Source: Pseudidiomarina salinarum (GTDB lineage Bacteria > Pseudomonadota > Gammaproteobacteria > Enterobacterales > Alteromonadaceae). From it: 64,000 nucleotides of DNA. Position numbers and translations under genes: made by a program. Every line of letters begins with the position of its first letter. Positions within the stretch are counted from its first letter, which is position 1. Positions 37,974-46,365 of the stretch are shown piece after piece. Below the pieces are notes generated by a model. It was given only the letters and a program-made list of their open reading frames with translations. It ran no database searches and had not been told where the DNA came from. The DNA lies in contig NZ_JPER01000008.1 in the NCBI RefSeq assembly GCF_000753715.1, positions 1 to 64,000 of the forward strand. Direction: 5' to 3'.

Positions 37974-38090
37974 TATGTTTTCTCCTTTGAAAATACCATG
38001 AAATTTCTATAGTAGCCCTTACCACTCTCTTGCTTTGGCATTACCTGACAGACAGACAGACTTTTTCGCCCTGACGGCCTGACCGATTAA

Positions 38091-38735
38091 TCAGCCAGCT
38101 CTACCGATGTATGGCGATACGTCGCAGATTAATACTTCATCCTTTTTAATCTCATAATAGTCCCGGACACGGGTAATACCTTTACCGTATTTCGCTCGAA
38201 TTTGTGACATGATATTTGGACGCCGGCTGAGAACGCTACTAAGTGCTCGGCCCCCAGTTAAAAACTTAAGGGGGTACTCCGTGCCCACAACGTAGAGATA
38301 TTTTCTTTTGTGGGTTTCGTGCTCGGCCAACTCATAAAAGTCCTTGAATATGCCATTCTGTCTAACAGTGTCAGCCCCACCTCGCCAGTCAATAAACTTA
38401 TATTCGGCAATACGCATATTTGTCTCAAGATCAAATTGCCTGCCAGTATTACCCGCCCCTAAAGAAACGCTTTCGACTTTTTCTCCAGGTTCAAGAAGCT
38501 CTGAAAGAGAGCAAAGAATCCCAGCAGCATGCATGATGACGTTAATTTGCCCGACCACACGCTTAACCAGCAGAGCGGAATTTATCAGCGCACCGTCAAT
38601 GCCTCTTGCAGCGCAGAACCCATCTATGCCCTCTACACCTAGTCCCAGAATATTTCGCTCTATTTCCGAAAGACTCGAGGTTAACGACTCTCCTTCGAAT
38701 TCACGTAACGCTTGAAGTGCGTTCTCAACATTCAT
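38091..38735 (-). CDS. Unknown protein, candidate PD-(D/E)xK nuclease
   Basis: About 214 aa from ATG 38735 (MNVENALQALREFEG); a TTG extension to 38789 exists. The middle has GRQFDLETNMRIAEYKFIDW, where D and E-x-K are arranged like a PD-(D/E)xK site, followed by RGGADTVRQNG. I cannot assign a family; nuclease is a guess from that motif alone. It could be an effector of the element. Confidence 0.55.
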   Translation of the reverse strand: MNVENALQALREFEGESLTSSLSEIERNILGLGVEGIDGFCAARGIDGALINSALLVKRVVGQINVIMHAAGILCSLSELLEPGEKVESVSLGAGNTGRQFDLETNMRIAEYKFIDWRGGADTVRQNGIFKDFYELAEHETHKRKYLYVVGTEYPLKFLTGGRALSSVLSRRPNIMSQIRAKYGKGITRVRDYYEIKKDEVLICDVSPYIGRAG

Positions 38736-39126
38736 ACCTGTATCGCCCAGCAATATTAGCAGTCCAAATTCGAAGGCGACGCTTAGCAAGCTCTAATAAC
38801 TATTTTTTGTCAAAAGCAGTCGTTAATAGTCACTTATAGCCAGCACGAGTCTCTTCAACATTTTTTCAAAGTATACCACTCACTCCGCTAACGCAACTGT
38901 GCTTTCATAGCTCTAAACCCTCCGGTGCTTTGCGCTCTGGTCTTCGAAACCCCTATCGGTAAAGGTTTTTAAGCATATGAGATAGTTTGGAATTTGGGAT
39001 CTTATGGGATCGTATGGGGTTAGTAGGTGTTTCTCGGGGCTTCTTGGGTGACTTACCCAAATGTCTTCGATGCCGGTGTAGTCTCCCTCCCGTCGACAAA
39101 TTAATTCACTCACAAGGAGACATTAT
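38736..39126. other. Intergenic region upstream of the AlpA-like gene
   Basis: No gene found in ~390 bp. It holds a tandem GGGATCTTAT GGGATCGTAT GGGG (38996-39019) and a hairpin TTGGGT-gactt-ACCCAA (39044-39060), which could be regulator sites for the diverging genes on either side. Confidence 0.5.
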
Positions 39127-39330
39127 ATGAATCAAGTAATACTGCAGCCACAGCTTGTAAAAATGTTGGGTATCAGCCGAAGCACGCTTCACAAACTTAG
39201 GGTAAATAACGAAATACCCGCGCCCAGAGTTATATCGTCAAGGTGTGTCGGATGGCTGCAGAGCGAGATAGACGAATGGCTCGAATCAAGGCCTCGTGCG
39301 ACAGGTTTTTCTGATTTTTGTGACTCCTAA
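39127..39330 (+). CDS. AlpA-like excisionase/regulator
   Basis: 67 aa with a MerR-type winged helix-turn-helix: LVKMLGISRSTLHKLRVNNE followed by the wing PRVISSRCVGWLQSEIDEWL. This is the classic AlpA/Xis-like layout of integrative elements, where it controls excision or integrase expression. AAGGAG precedes the ATG. It sits just upstream of the HUH gene and a palindrome. Confidence 0.88.
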   Translation: MNQVILQPQLVKMLGISRSTLHKLRVNNEIPAPRVISSRCVGWLQSEIDEWLESRPRATGFSDFCDS

Positions 39331-39340
39331 AAAGTACGGA

Positions 39341-39373
39341 AATTTTGGTATGTACTCGTTTACATACCAAATT
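39341..39373. promoter_or_regulatory. Palindrome 1, GGTATGTA/TACATACC type
   Basis: TTTGGTATGTA and TACATACCAAA are inverted halves around a short centre (CTCGTT). A near-identical palindrome is at 53492-53518. Both precede a gene of the element, so they may be operators for one regulator, possibly the AlpA-like protein. Confidence 0.65.
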
Positions 39374-39470
39374 GCCGGGAGCCCTTGATATTCGTGGGTC
39401 CGATTTGCTTCGGATCCTTAGTAAATTCACGTGTTAACCAGTATATCCCTTATTAACCTGTTATTAAGCC

Positions 39471-39486
39471 TTAAGGGGTAAGAATT
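39471..39486 (+). repeat. Inverted motif flanking the HUH gene, copy 1
   Basis: TTAAGGGGTAAGAATT lies 35 bp upstream of the HUH gene. The opposite-strand form TTAAGGGGTATAAGAA occurs just after the gene (40801-40816). Their placement suggests a Rep-binding or nick site, but this is only a pattern. Confidence 0.45.
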
Positions 39487-39521
39487 GAGCTGGCGCACTT
39501 ATACAAACGGAAAGTAGTAAT

Positions 39522-40724
39522 ATGAGCATTGACAACCTAATCGCCTCAGTTAAATCACGTCAAAACACTCGAGGCGTCACATCCAGAAAAGAGCTGCAAC
39601 CAGCACCTATTATTGAGCAGCACCTGAATAAAATCCGGAGCAAAAGAGACCGGTTAGCGTACAACCTCGTGCTCTCCTGGCACAAAAACAATGAGGCTGT
39701 TAAGTCCAAGTTGTTGGAAAAAAACACTCTCAGCTACATGGACCTTCTGTTGGTGCTTAACCATGAGTATTCCTTAGCTCAGGAAATTACGATAGACAGA
39801 AGCATTTTATTTGAACGTCTTGAACACGCGATCGTTAAAGCGGAAGTTGAGGTTGTTTACGGAGAGCTCTGGAAATTAGCTTATCACAATGAGATTAAAG
39901 CCCGGCTCAACAACTGTGTGGAGCTAGCGCCAGCAGGGCCTGCAGCCGTTAATCAGCCGATTAAGGGTGAAGACGGCCGTTATCGTAACGAAAAGCTTCG
40001 GGCATGTTTCAGTCAAATGTATGGGGTAGCCATGGACAAAGGCTTAATGCTTGGTTCAGTCACGATAAATCTAAACGAGAAATATATAGATAAGATTTAT
40101 GAGCAGAAATCGGTGGTGCCGGTAAAGGATGCTTTAAGGTATCGTCTCGATGCCTTTCTGCCGGCTAATACTCCCAATCGTGCATTTGTATTTGAGATAG
40201 CCGGAGAGCGGGGGATTCATCTACATGGTTTTGTTCTTTTCGAGCGCCAAGATGAGACCGCGCTGCGGAAGAGTCTCCGGAAGCTTGGAACGTCTAATCC
40301 TAACAGCGTTATGATTAAGACGTCCCACGAGAGCTACAGGCAGCCGGCTCTATATGAGTTGATGCAAGCGTTCGAAGAATACGGTCGAGATGTCTTATGG
40401 ACGCAGGTGCGTCAAAGAACATCGCTAACGGTTGGGGCTGCGGACTACCTTTCTAAAGATTTAGGAAAGCGAACTTTACCCGGAGGACAACCCTCTCGAG
40501 TACTGACTAACAGCGGTGACAAAATCCCCGGCATGTCTTTTGAGGATTTTTACTTCGCCAGGAAAGGGCTTATTGACTGCTTAGTTAGTAAGGTTCGTAA
40601 TGACTGGGAGACTGGAGACCAAGACGCCATGATCTCTGCTTTGGTTCAAAACTCTAAAGGGTTGAGCAACGTTCAGCGCTTGTTTACTAGCCCGGAGCTA
40701 GAGTACTTGAGAGAAGAGCCTTAG
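39522..40724 (+). CDS. HUH endonuclease-like replication protein
   Basis: 400 aa. GIHLHGFVLF contains an HUH motif (H233-L-H235) after a beta strand FVFEIAGERG, and AADYLSKDLGK places Y309 as the likely nucleophile with YxxK spacing. This is the order of motifs in single-tyrosine rolling-circle Rep proteins. The N-terminal ~150 residues are helical and unassigned. Neighbours (AlpA-like gene, tyrosine integrase) suggest a replicating satellite-like element. Inverted motifs and a structured region flank it. The exact family (Inovirus Gp2/YagK-like or other) is undecided. Confidence 0.72.
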   Translation: MSIDNLIASVKSRQNTRGVTSRKELQPAPIIEQHLNKIRSKRDRLAYNLVLSWHKNNEAVKSKLLEKNTLSYMDLLLVLNHEYSLAQEITIDRSILFERLEHAIVKAEVEVVYGELWKLAYHNEIKARLNNCVELAPAGPAAVNQPIKGEDGRYRNEKLRACFSQMYGVAMDKGLMLGSVTINLNEKYIDKIYEQKSVVPVKDALRYRLDAFLPANTPNRAFVFEIAGERGIHLHGFVLFERQDETALRKSLRKLGTSNPNSVMIKTSHESYRQPALYELMQAFEEYGRDVLWTQVRQRTSLTVGAADYLSKDLGKRTLPGGQPSRVLTNSGDKIPGMSFEDFYFARKGLIDCLVSKVRNDWETGDQDAMISALVQNSKGLSNVQRLFTSPELEYLREEP

Positions 40725-40748
40725 TCTGAAGCAGAGTCCTAGAAAAAA

Positions 40749-40775
40749 GTGGGGCATCCGACCCGGGTGCCTCAC
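40749..40775 (-). terminator. 12-bp hairpin with U tract on minus strand
   Basis: The arms GTGGGGCATCCG and CGGGTGCCTCAC pair over 12 bp with two G-U wobbles around ACC. Six A flank each side, so only the minus-strand transcript ends in a U tract, away from the HUH gene. It may instead be a replication hairpin. Confidence 0.6.
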
Positions 40776-40800
40776 AAAAAATGTCATCATCAACCTTTGC

Positions 40801-40826
40801 TTCTTATACCCCTTAAATTCTTATAC
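40801..40826. repeat. TTCTTATAC direct repeats / inverted motif copy 2
   Basis: TTCTTATAC occurs at 40801 and 40818. The first is part of TTCTTATACCCCTTAA, the inverse of the motif at 39471-39486 on the other side of the HUH gene. Iteron-like; candidate Rep target. Confidence 0.45.
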
Positions 40827-41142
40827 GGCTAAAACGCTCTGTATCGCTTCATATCAAATCAAATAATCAACTAGCGGTGGTTTGTCGATTTGAAACCAAT
40901 ATGACGACTTGTGGCCATTCTGCGGCTATATAACCATATTCCTCTACTGTTTAGTTCTGGGATTCCCCTGGCAGCTGAAAAGAGCTGTAGGTGAGTGGAC
41001 GAATAATTTTCGGAAACGTTGATCGGGCTGCGAAAAGGAAAAAGGCCGACCCAGCCGCAAGGTAGCAATGACCAGTTAGCAAATAAAGTTCGCGACGGCA
41101 GGGCGCAAATAGCCTTTCGTTTGGCGTTATCTTTAAGCAAAA

Positions 41143-41171
41143 TTTATACGGGTCAAATATCTTACTGTAAA
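41143..41171 (-). promoter_or_regulatory. Predicted sigma-70 promoter, minus strand
   Basis: On the minus strand TTTACA (41171-41166) and TATAAA (41148-41143) are separated by exactly 17 bp. It points into the 520-bp gap, not at the TrlF gene. Confidence 0.55.
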
Positions 41172-41248
41172 TTGTCTATTTTTTGTGCAAAATAAGGCTA
41201 TTAACTCTATTTCTAATAAATTATAAGATACATAAAGGGATTTTTTCG

Positions 41249-43864
41249 ATGACTAAAGGTGCAACTTTTCATAGAGGTGATTTACATATACATAGCTTTG
41301 GGGAAAAAGGCTCATATGATGTTATTGATACAGATATGACGCCTGAAAAAATACTGGCGAAAGCTATTGAGAAGAACCTTTCGATTATAAGTATTACAGA
41401 TCATAATCAAATAGCTAACTCAGTATTAGCACTGAAACTTTCTGAGAAGTTAAACGTTTTGGTTATACCTGGTATCGAGGTATCAACCAGCCAAGGGCAT
41501 TTACTCGCGTACTTCCCTAACGAAAGAAGCTTGGAAGACTTTTACGGGAAGTTGACATTTGATGCAGAGAGAAAGTTTTGCTCGCAAACTATTTATGACT
41601 GTATGGAGCAGGTTGATAAATACGGCGGCTTTGGAATTCTAGCACATATTGAAGTAAGTTCAGGATTCGAAAAGAGCATACCAAAATTCAATCAAATCTT
41701 TGACCGTGCTTTTGAGCATAAAGCTATCCTCGGTCTCGAAATAACGGATCAGAACTCAGTCAATCACTACACTGAATTTGACGACTGTCATGAACGAAGA
41801 AATGCGACGTTGAGAAGAAACTCCACTTTAGGGCTGCCGCCAAATCATAAACTTGCAAAGATCATGTCATCTGATGCCCACAGTATGAACGCATTCGGGA
41901 AAAATGCCTCCGGTGCTGAACGTCTGACACGCTTTAAAATGGACGAAATGAGTTTTGACAGTTTAAGGATTGCGCTCCAAATTCACGATTCTAGAGTTCG
42001 CCTAGAGGATGAGGTGCCGGAGACGTTACCTCGTTTTAAGAAAATTAGGGCTTGGGGAGGGATACTTGATGGTGTCACCCTTGATCTTAGCAACAATATG
42101 AATTGCATTATCGGTGGCCGGGGTACCGGGAAGTCTACACTTCTACTTGCGCTTCAAGAAGCTTCAAACAATGAGATTACTTCTCCGATAAAAAGGAGCA
42201 GCGCATGGCCAAGTAAGATCGAACTTCAATACGAAGATGATACGGGACGCGAGTTCGATTTTATACTTGAGCATGGCACCCTAAAATGTTTTAGAGAAGG
42301 GCAAGAGCAAGATCTATTTCGCGTACCGGTAGAGTCTTATAGCCAAGGATTTACGAACTTTGCCAATGACTTGGATATTGACCAGAAGGATACTAAATTA
42401 CTTGGATTTCTCGACGGCTTTTTGGATATTAAGTACTTACAAAGTGAAGACGGTTCCAAAATAACGCAATTAGAAACTAACTTCGATGCTCTCCAGAGAC
42501 TGACAGCCGAAATATCTCAAAGGCCAGCCGTTGAAAAAGAGCTTAGAGAACTTGTCCATAAACAGGAAGCTCACGAGCAGCAAAACGTAGGTGCGCTGAT
42601 GAAAATTCATGGAAGCTTGGTAGAGGAAGAAGCATTAAGAAATGATATAGAATCGTCTCTCGCTGCCTTGAAGTCGGAATACCAAAAGCTGCTATCAAAC
42701 AAAGACAAAATAGAACATATAATTAATACAGACCCCCGGAATGTGCGCATAGGGAGCGAACATTTAAAAAATGTAATTGATATTGTGAGTGAATTTTCCG
42801 TAACCGTCGATCATTTTCAAAACCAACTAAATATAGCGCTCGAAGAAAAGCTTAGCCGGCTTCGTCAAGAAATAACTGAGTGGCGAGCTAAGGAAAAAAC
42901 TGCAAGACAGAAGATAGAGGTGGAAAAAGCAAGGTTAGATCAGCTGAAAATTCCTTACGACGAGGGTAAATATATTTCGCTAGTAAGCGATATAACAAGG
43001 CTTAAAAGACAGGCAACGGAGATAGAAAAGTCAGAAAAGGAATTAATTTGTGTAAAAAAAGAACGCACCGATCTTTACAGATCAAGGGTAGATCTTAAAA
43101 GAAGAATTGGTTCTAAGCGTTTAGCCTTTTGTACGCGCATAAAGCGCGACCTATCAAAGTCAGTCGACGGCATGCATGTGGATGCAAAAATTGGTCAAGG
43201 CTATATTTCATCTGAGTTTTCTGCGCTCTTAAAGCAAGTCATGAACTGGCATCGTTGGGAAAAAAGCAAAAAAATATCCGATAATATTAGCCCGCTGGAC
43301 TTTTACCAAAAAATGAAGCGAAAGCAATATGATTTTCTCGATGGATTAGGCTTTAATCAGTCCGAAATCGAAGATATTGGCTCTAGAATGTCTGGGCTAG
43401 ATCTAGAAAAGGTTTTATCACTATCCTTTGAAGAGCGGCCGCAGCTAACCGTAACTAGGTATGACGCAAAATCCGATACGCTCGATATTAAGGATATCAG
43501 TGAGCTTAGTTTAGGTCAGCAGCAATCGGTAATGCTTTCGATCTTAATTAAGTCGGATAGTTGTTTGCCCTTGATTGTCGATCAGCCCGAAGACAATTTA
43601 GACTCAGAATTTATATTCAATAGTGTTGTAACTAATTTGCGGCGATGTAAGGAGAATCGGCAAATAATTATTGTCACACATAATTCTAATATTGGTGTGC
43701 TAGGCGACGCCGAACTCGTGATTCCACTTATAGCATCTAATGATCGGTCATCAGTTGTCGCAGAAGGATCTATCGATAACAAAGAAACGCAGGATAAATG
43801 TTGCGAAATACTGGAAGGCGGTCGGCGAGCGTTCGAAACGCGCAAAAATATTTACGGGATATAA
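41249..43864 (+). CDS. TrlF-like PHP phosphoesterase / SMC-type ATPase
   Basis: 871 aa from ATG 41249, supported by AAGGGA 8 nt upstream. The N-terminal ~250 residues are a PHP domain: DLHIHSFGEKG, ITDHNQI, GIEVSTSQGH, AHIEVS and SSDAHSMNAFG give the metal ligands. An ABC/SMC-like ATPase follows with Walker A GGRGTGKST (~290), a long coiled coil (~410-660), signature LSLGQQQSV and Walker B PLIVDQPEDNLDS. This matches the TrlF family, associated with nucleic-acid repair or defence. Probably binds and cuts or repairs nucleic acid in an ATP-dependent way; target unknown. It starts after the structured gap. Confidence 0.85.
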   Translation: MTKGATFHRGDLHIHSFGEKGSYDVIDTDMTPEKILAKAIEKNLSIISITDHNQIANSVLALKLSEKLNVLVIPGIEVSTSQGHLLAYFPNERSLEDFYGKLTFDAERKFCSQTIYDCMEQVDKYGGFGILAHIEVSSGFEKSIPKFNQIFDRAFEHKAILGLEITDQNSVNHYTEFDDCHERRNATLRRNSTLGLPPNHKLAKIMSSDAHSMNAFGKNASGAERLTRFKMDEMSFDSLRIALQIHDSRVRLEDEVPETLPRFKKIRAWGGILDGVTLDLSNNMNCIIGGRGTGKSTLLLALQEASNNEITSPIKRSSAWPSKIELQYEDDTGREFDFILEHGTLKCFREGQEQDLFRVPVESYSQGFTNFANDLDIDQKDTKLLGFLDGFLDIKYLQSEDGSKITQLETNFDALQRLTAEISQRPAVEKELRELVHKQEAHEQQNVGALMKIHGSLVEEEALRNDIESSLAALKSEYQKLLSNKDKIEHIINTDPRNVRIGSEHLKNVIDIVSEFSVTVDHFQNQLNIALEEKLSRLRQEITEWRAKEKTARQKIEVEKARLDQLKIPYDEGKYISLVSDITRLKRQATEIEKSEKELICVKKERTDLYRSRVDLKRRIGSKRLAFCTRIKRDLSKSVDGMHVDAKIGQGYISSEFSALLKQVMNWHRWEKSKKISDNISPLDFYQKMKRKQYDFLDGLGFNQSEIEDIGSRMSGLDLEKVLSLSFEERPQLTVTRYDAKSDTLDIKDISELSLGQQQSVMLSILIKSDSCLPLIVDQPEDNLDSEFIFNSVVTNLRRCKENRQIIIVTHNSNIGVLGDAELVIPLIASNDRSSVVAEGSIDNKETQDKCCEILEGGRRAFETRKNIYGI

Positions 43865-44174
43865 TTAAGATTGATTAGAAGAATCACTGGCAGGCAGTAA
43901 CTTTGCCGCTCTAGAGTTTCCAGTTAGTTTTAAGTTTCGATTAGAGGTTAACGCTAACTCGTCTCAGGTAATTTTTAATGTGAATAATTCGATGTGTTAA
44001 TATCCCTGCCTGTAATACGTTATAAAAGATTCATATTATCTTAGCCGAACGCCTCAGCAAGATTTTTCGAGAAGCGCATTAATTGACTTCTTCCCTGAAA
44101 ATAACACCACAGTTTCAATGAAATTTCAGTTTTTTGACAGGCCCCCATTTTCGCTGTGCTGGGGGGACGACATC
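43865..44174. other. Intergenic region between convergent defence genes
   Basis: 310 bp between the TrlF-like gene and the convergent TOPRIM-like gene. No gene seen. CCCCC/GGGGG segments near 44143-44166 can pair, and CTGAAA/TTTCAG precedes TTTTTT near 44135, giving only weak terminator candidates. Confidence 0.5.
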
Positions 44175-44915
44175 CTAATGGCCAGCGGTCACACGGGCTA
44201 CTACATCTTTTAGATCACTCTTGAAGGCATTAAATGAAGGCATACTGATTTTTTCTGCCACTATTTGCCGATCTTTAAGCATTTGTTTCAGTCTGCAGGA
44301 GGAACTTTGGCCGTCTAATGCATCGTTTAACTGGCTTTTTAGAGGATTGGGAGCCTTATCATTCCCAGACTCATGCTCAAGTTTCTCACAATCTCTATAG
44401 TCATATTTACTACTAGCACACAACAACCATGCCTCAGACTTGGGCTTAGGAATCATGGCCACGCCAAATTCGTAATTGGCGTCGCTAAATCCTTTCTGAA
44501 CTGAGTTGCGCTTATCCGCCCAGAGACCACGACCCGCGGACGCAGTACCGTCGGAGTCTCTAAACAATATCGCGATAACGACATCATTTACTTCCTTTGA
44601 CAGCTGCTCGGCTTTGACCGCTAGTGCCCGAGCATTTTCGTAAAAATATTTTGTTTCAGCCGGTTTCTTCTTGCCCCTTAAAGACATTGGCTTTTTTATT
44701 CTTGGGGCGCAATTGCTTTTTAAGTAGCCTTCAGAAACGAACGAAACGCGGTGACAGTCCAAATGTGACATATCGTAATCAAGCGACTGTTCAATTAGTT
44801 GGTCGACTATTACTGCCATTGGGCCTTCGGTAAACTGTTCTCGTGCACAGCAGTCAGCGCCCACCTCACAAGCACCAATATCGCCCGGCCCTTCACCACT
44901 TAAAAGAATATACAA
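44175..44915 (-). CDS. TOPRIM-like (DUF4276/RloB-type) partner protein
   Basis: About 246 aa. LYILLSGEGPGD places an acidic residue (E8) in a TOPRIM-like first motif, AILFRDSDG gives the DxD motif, and IPKPKSEAWLL is typical of DUF4276/RloB-like proteins. The start is most likely TTG 44915, one base after the upstream AAA gene's stop, with GGGAAGG supplied by the end of that gene; an earlier ATG at 44951 overlaps it by 35 bp. Together with the AAA ATPase it would form an OLD-like ATPase/nuclease pair; related two-gene pairs (AbiL, PARIS-type) block phage. Which system is not settled. Confidence 0.7.
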   Translation of the reverse strand: MYILLSGEGPGDIGACEVGADCCAREQFTEGPMAVIVDQLIEQSLDYDMSHLDCHRVSFVSEGYLKSNCAPRIKKPMSLRGKKKPAETKYFYENARALAVKAEQLSKEVNDVVIAILFRDSDGTASAGRGLWADKRNSVQKGFSDANYEFGVAMIPKPKSEAWLLCASSKYDYRDCEKLEHESGNDKAPNPLKSQLNDALDGQSSSCRLKQMLKDRQIVAEKISMPSFNAFKSDLKDVVARVTAGH

Positions 44916-44916
44916 A

Positions 44917-46044
44917 CTACACCTTCCCTGATGCAAGTCTCGCTTCGTCACTAAGACGAGTTAAATCCGTATCAATAAATGCTTCTCCAGGCCCCATGAA
45001 TTCTAACTTTTTTTCCATCGACGGGATGTCAAAGAGTCTAATCGCACGAGTGAATCCGCTGTCAGTTTTATACAGGAATACAACACTCTCTCGAGCAACT
45101 GTGTCTTCCATGAAATTTAGCACCATTGGACTGTGCGTTGTCACCAATACTTGGTCTTTAGAGTTAACAAGGTGATCAATCAAATATTCAATTAACTCGG
45201 GATTGATACCATTTTCGATTTCGTCAAATATTAAAAATGCTTCACCGATCTCTAGTTGCATTAAGATCGCCATTAATCTGAGCATGCCGTCGTTTACGTG
45301 GCGGGCGGTAGATATAAGCTTCTTACTACCAAATTCTTCATCTATTTGAAGCTGCTTCCAACCGGATTTCAAAGACTTCGTTTTTATTAGATCGAGATGC
45401 GGGTAAACCTTTGACAACTCTTTTGTCAGTGCTCTTTGTGAAGCATGCCCCGCTTCGTGAATGTACGCGGACAACTTTTCTCCACCAAGCCCTAGCCGGC
45501 CCTCTGCAGTTCTATTTTGACTTCGTAGTAACTCCGGGCTGATAAGGTCCAAAGAGTTAATGTGAAGCATCGAATCTTTGATTTTACCCAAGCGCGAGTC
45601 CTGCAGATTGTTCTTAAGACGAGAAAGAACTGACCCCTGATAATCAAACATAATCTCGTGGCGCTTGCCCTTGTAGGTGTAGGAACCTTCATCCACCAAC
45701 AATACCCGTATTTCCCCCACGTGAATCGATTCTCTGGTGCAACTCAATGAAGTTCTGTTAAAACTCCCTGACCACATAAAGTGACTGCCATCAATCTCCA
45801 AGCCGATTTTAAAATCGATATTGCTTTTTTTTGTGAGTTTTGAGTTGAGATCCGAAACGTCCCAATGACGCTGTTTTAGCCAACCTTCGACGTCTCCTTT
45901 CATCAATTGGGATACGAAGTCTAACGCTTGCAAAACGGTAGACTTTCCCGCGCCGTTTAAACCAACAATACAGTTGAATTTAGCTAGCGGTAGCTCAAAA
46001 TCAACTAAGGATTTGAAGTTATCAACCCACACAGAAGTGATCAT
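44917..46044 (-). CDS. AAA/OLD-like ATPase of a two-gene defence pair
   Basis: 375 aa; an ABC-type ATP-binding domain with Walker A GLNGAGKST (~29-37), Walker B FLIFDEIENGINPEL and a switch His in VTTHSPMVLNF. FKSLVDFELPLAKFNCIVG at the N-terminus is typical of the AAA_21/RecF-like group. The signature is not an obvious LSGGQ but AAYIHEAGHASQRAL-like text precedes the linker; this residue set is uncertain. The partner TOPRIM-like gene is coupled one base downstream. Confidence 0.8.
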   Translation of the reverse strand: MITSVWVDNFKSLVDFELPLAKFNCIVGLNGAGKSTVLQALDFVSQLMKGDVEGWLKQRHWDVSDLNSKLTKKSNIDFKIGLEIDGSHFMWSGSFNRTSLSCTRESIHVGEIRVLLVDEGSYTYKGKRHEIMFDYQGSVLSRLKNNLQDSRLGKIKDSMLHINSLDLISPELLRSQNRTAEGRLGLGGEKLSAYIHEAGHASQRALTKELSKVYPHLDLIKTKSLKSGWKQLQIDEEFGSKKLISTARHVNDGMLRLMAILMQLEIGEAFLIFDEIENGINPELIEYLIDHLVNSKDQVLVTTHSPMVLNFMEDTVARESVVFLYKTDSGFTRAIRLFDIPSMEKKLEFMGPGEAFIDTDLTRLSDEARLASGKV

Positions 46045-46365
46045 ATGATTCCTTTTAGCGCGCTATTCTTTAGTGATGAGCAGGACGCTAAACTAAAATT
46101 TTTATTAGATTAACCAAGTTACTAACTATATGCCAACAGAGACTGTCCTGCCAGTCATTGCCTATACTCGTGCGTTCTAACCTTTGCCAATTTATTGCGC
46201 TGCACCTCGCATTTTAAGCACCGAGTGAACTTGAGCATTTCTTCGGTCAACTGAAGCAACTTGCTTATGCTTCAGGGCATGACTGCCTCTTCCACAAACC
46301 CTACTATGCTTATTTTAGATCGCATTAGGACTAAACTGATTATTTCGCTTCTATTGATTTTTTTG
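46045..46365. other. Intergenic region before the type I R-M operon tail
   Basis: ~320 bp between the start of the AAA gene and the end of the peptidase gene, both minus strand. No gene or strong hairpin is apparent; it should hold the promoter of the AAA/TOPRIM pair, but no clear -35/-10 is seen. Confidence 0.45.

Larger units (their letters stand above)
40743..41136 (-). ncRNA. Candidate ~390-nt minus-strand RNA
   Basis: A promoter pattern TTTACA-17-TATAAA on the minus strand (41143-41171) predicts initiation near 41136, and a 12-bp GC-rich hairpin followed by six U (40749-40775) predicts termination near 40743. The only long minus frame inside begins upstream of that start and has no ribosome site. 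Local inverted repeats suggest folding. Speculative: no known RNA family is recognised. Confidence 0.4.
40725..41248. other. Structured 520-bp gap between HUH and TrlF genes
   Basis: No convincing protein gene. It holds a strong hairpin (40749-40775), two TTCTTATAC direct repeats (40801-40809, 40818-40826), a minus-strand promoter pattern (41143-41171), and several small inverted repeats such as CAGCT/AGCTG and GGTTT/AAACC. Either an origin for the HUH protein or a small RNA gene could account for it. Confidence 0.6.

Noticed and set aside
40871..41140. 89-aa minus-strand reading frame
   Set aside because: Starts with TTG upstream of the predicted transcription start, no ribosome site, and overlaps structured intergenic DNA; treated as non-coding.
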